The notes beneath the pieces were generated by a model that saw nothing but the letters and a program-made list of their open reading frames with translations, was not told the DNA's origin and ran no database searches. From an uncultured Clostridia bacterium (GTDB lineage: Bacteria; Bacillota; Clostridia; Oscillospirales; Acutalibacteraceae), in contig CAMOTT010000132.1 in assembly GCA_946626015.1 (NCBI GenBank), forward strand, positions 1-5,634: a stretch of DNA of 5,634 bases. Direction: 5' to 3'. The position numbers were made by a program, and so were the translations under genes. Shown piece by piece: positions 5,472 to 5,634 of the stretch (within the stretch, counting starts at the first letter, position 1; every line of letters starts with the position of its first letter).

Positions 5472-5634
5472 TTATTTAGCAGCTTTGCCGGAGCTCATTT
5501 TGTCGCCGTTGAGCAAAAGGTTTGTGATGATGCCGAGGATAAGGGCGCAGGCGATCTCTGTAAGGGTGACCTTGCCGATGTTCAGGGTCATGCCGCCGAT
5601 GCCGCAGATCAGGATAACAGCTACAACAAAGAGA
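5472..5634 (-). CDS. Uracil permease-like NCS2 transporter, C-terminal end only
   Basis: The last 53 residues of a leftward gene that enters from the right edge and stops at TAA (5474-5472). The sequence shows a hydrophobic helix (LFVVAVILICGIGGMTLNIG), then a short polar turn and a second helix (about LTEIACALILGIITNLLL), ending in a short hydrophilic tail, NGDKMSSGKAAK. This pattern resembles the last two membrane segments of UraA-type uracil/xanthine symporters, where a GIGG.TL..G stretch precedes a final helix ending in NLLL. NCS2 proteins are inner-membrane proton symporters for nucleobases. The substrate-binding core lies outside the window, so uracil rather than xanthine is only a likelihood. 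It converges on the small spore-like gene and shares its terminator. Confidence 0.75.
   Translation of the reverse strand, partial: LFVVAVILICGIGGMTLNIGKVTLTEIACALILGIITNLLLNGDKMSSGKAAK

Overview
The window looks like a chromosomal segment of a Gram-positive, Clostridia-type bacterium. My best guess is the Oscillospirales/Ruminococcaceae range, which is an inference. The evidence is moderate GC coding sequence with AT-rich intergenic DNA, GGAG-type ribosome binding sites, frequent AGG/AGA arginine codons, a secreted phosphoesterase with a Gram-positive signal peptide, and a small protein resembling clostridial spore proteins. No mobile element, tRNA, rRNA or CRISPR array was seen.

Layout. 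(1) Bases 1-2312 hold a leftward operon. It is read as rnhA (ribonuclease HI), then a GT4-type glycosyltransferase whose start overlaps the rnhA stop by 4 nt, then a D-2-hydroxyacid dehydrogenase that begins 12 nt after the glycosyltransferase stop and runs off the left edge. (2) Bases 2313-2611 are an AT-rich divergent control region. It has a convincing rightward sigma-A promoter, a weaker leftward promoter candidate with a 14-bp palindrome on its -35 box, and a purine-rich Shine-Dalgarno-like sequence that serves no nearby start codon. (3) Bases 2612-4282 encode a secreted calcineurin-like metallophosphoesterase. Its reading frame is interrupted by one in-frame TAG at 3959-3961 and then stays open for 106 more codons. 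(4) Bases 4301-5173 encode a xylose-isomerase-like TIM-barrel sugar phosphate isomerase/epimerase, 18 nt downstream and probably co-transcribed. (5) Bases 5233-5403 encode a 56-residue TTG-start protein resembling the DUF3787/clostridial spore protein family. It is preceded by a sequence resembling a sporulation sigma-E promoter. (6) A bidirectional hairpin terminator at 5415-5459 separates it from the convergent 3' end of a uracil-permease-like NCS2 transporter gene, which runs off the right edge.

How the genes fit together. The leftward operon mixes nucleic-acid housekeeping (RNase HI) with glycan synthesis and 2-hydroxyacid metabolism, and I see no single pathway in it. The rightward pair of secreted phosphoesterase and cytoplasmic sugar isomerase could belong to scavenging of phosphorylated or sugar compounds, but that is conjecture. 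I did not find a clear new multi-gene system. The points most worth checking are the in-frame TAG in the phosphoesterase, with a TAAGGAG sequence and in-frame GTG just after it, and the small sporulation-like gene with its own candidate promoter.
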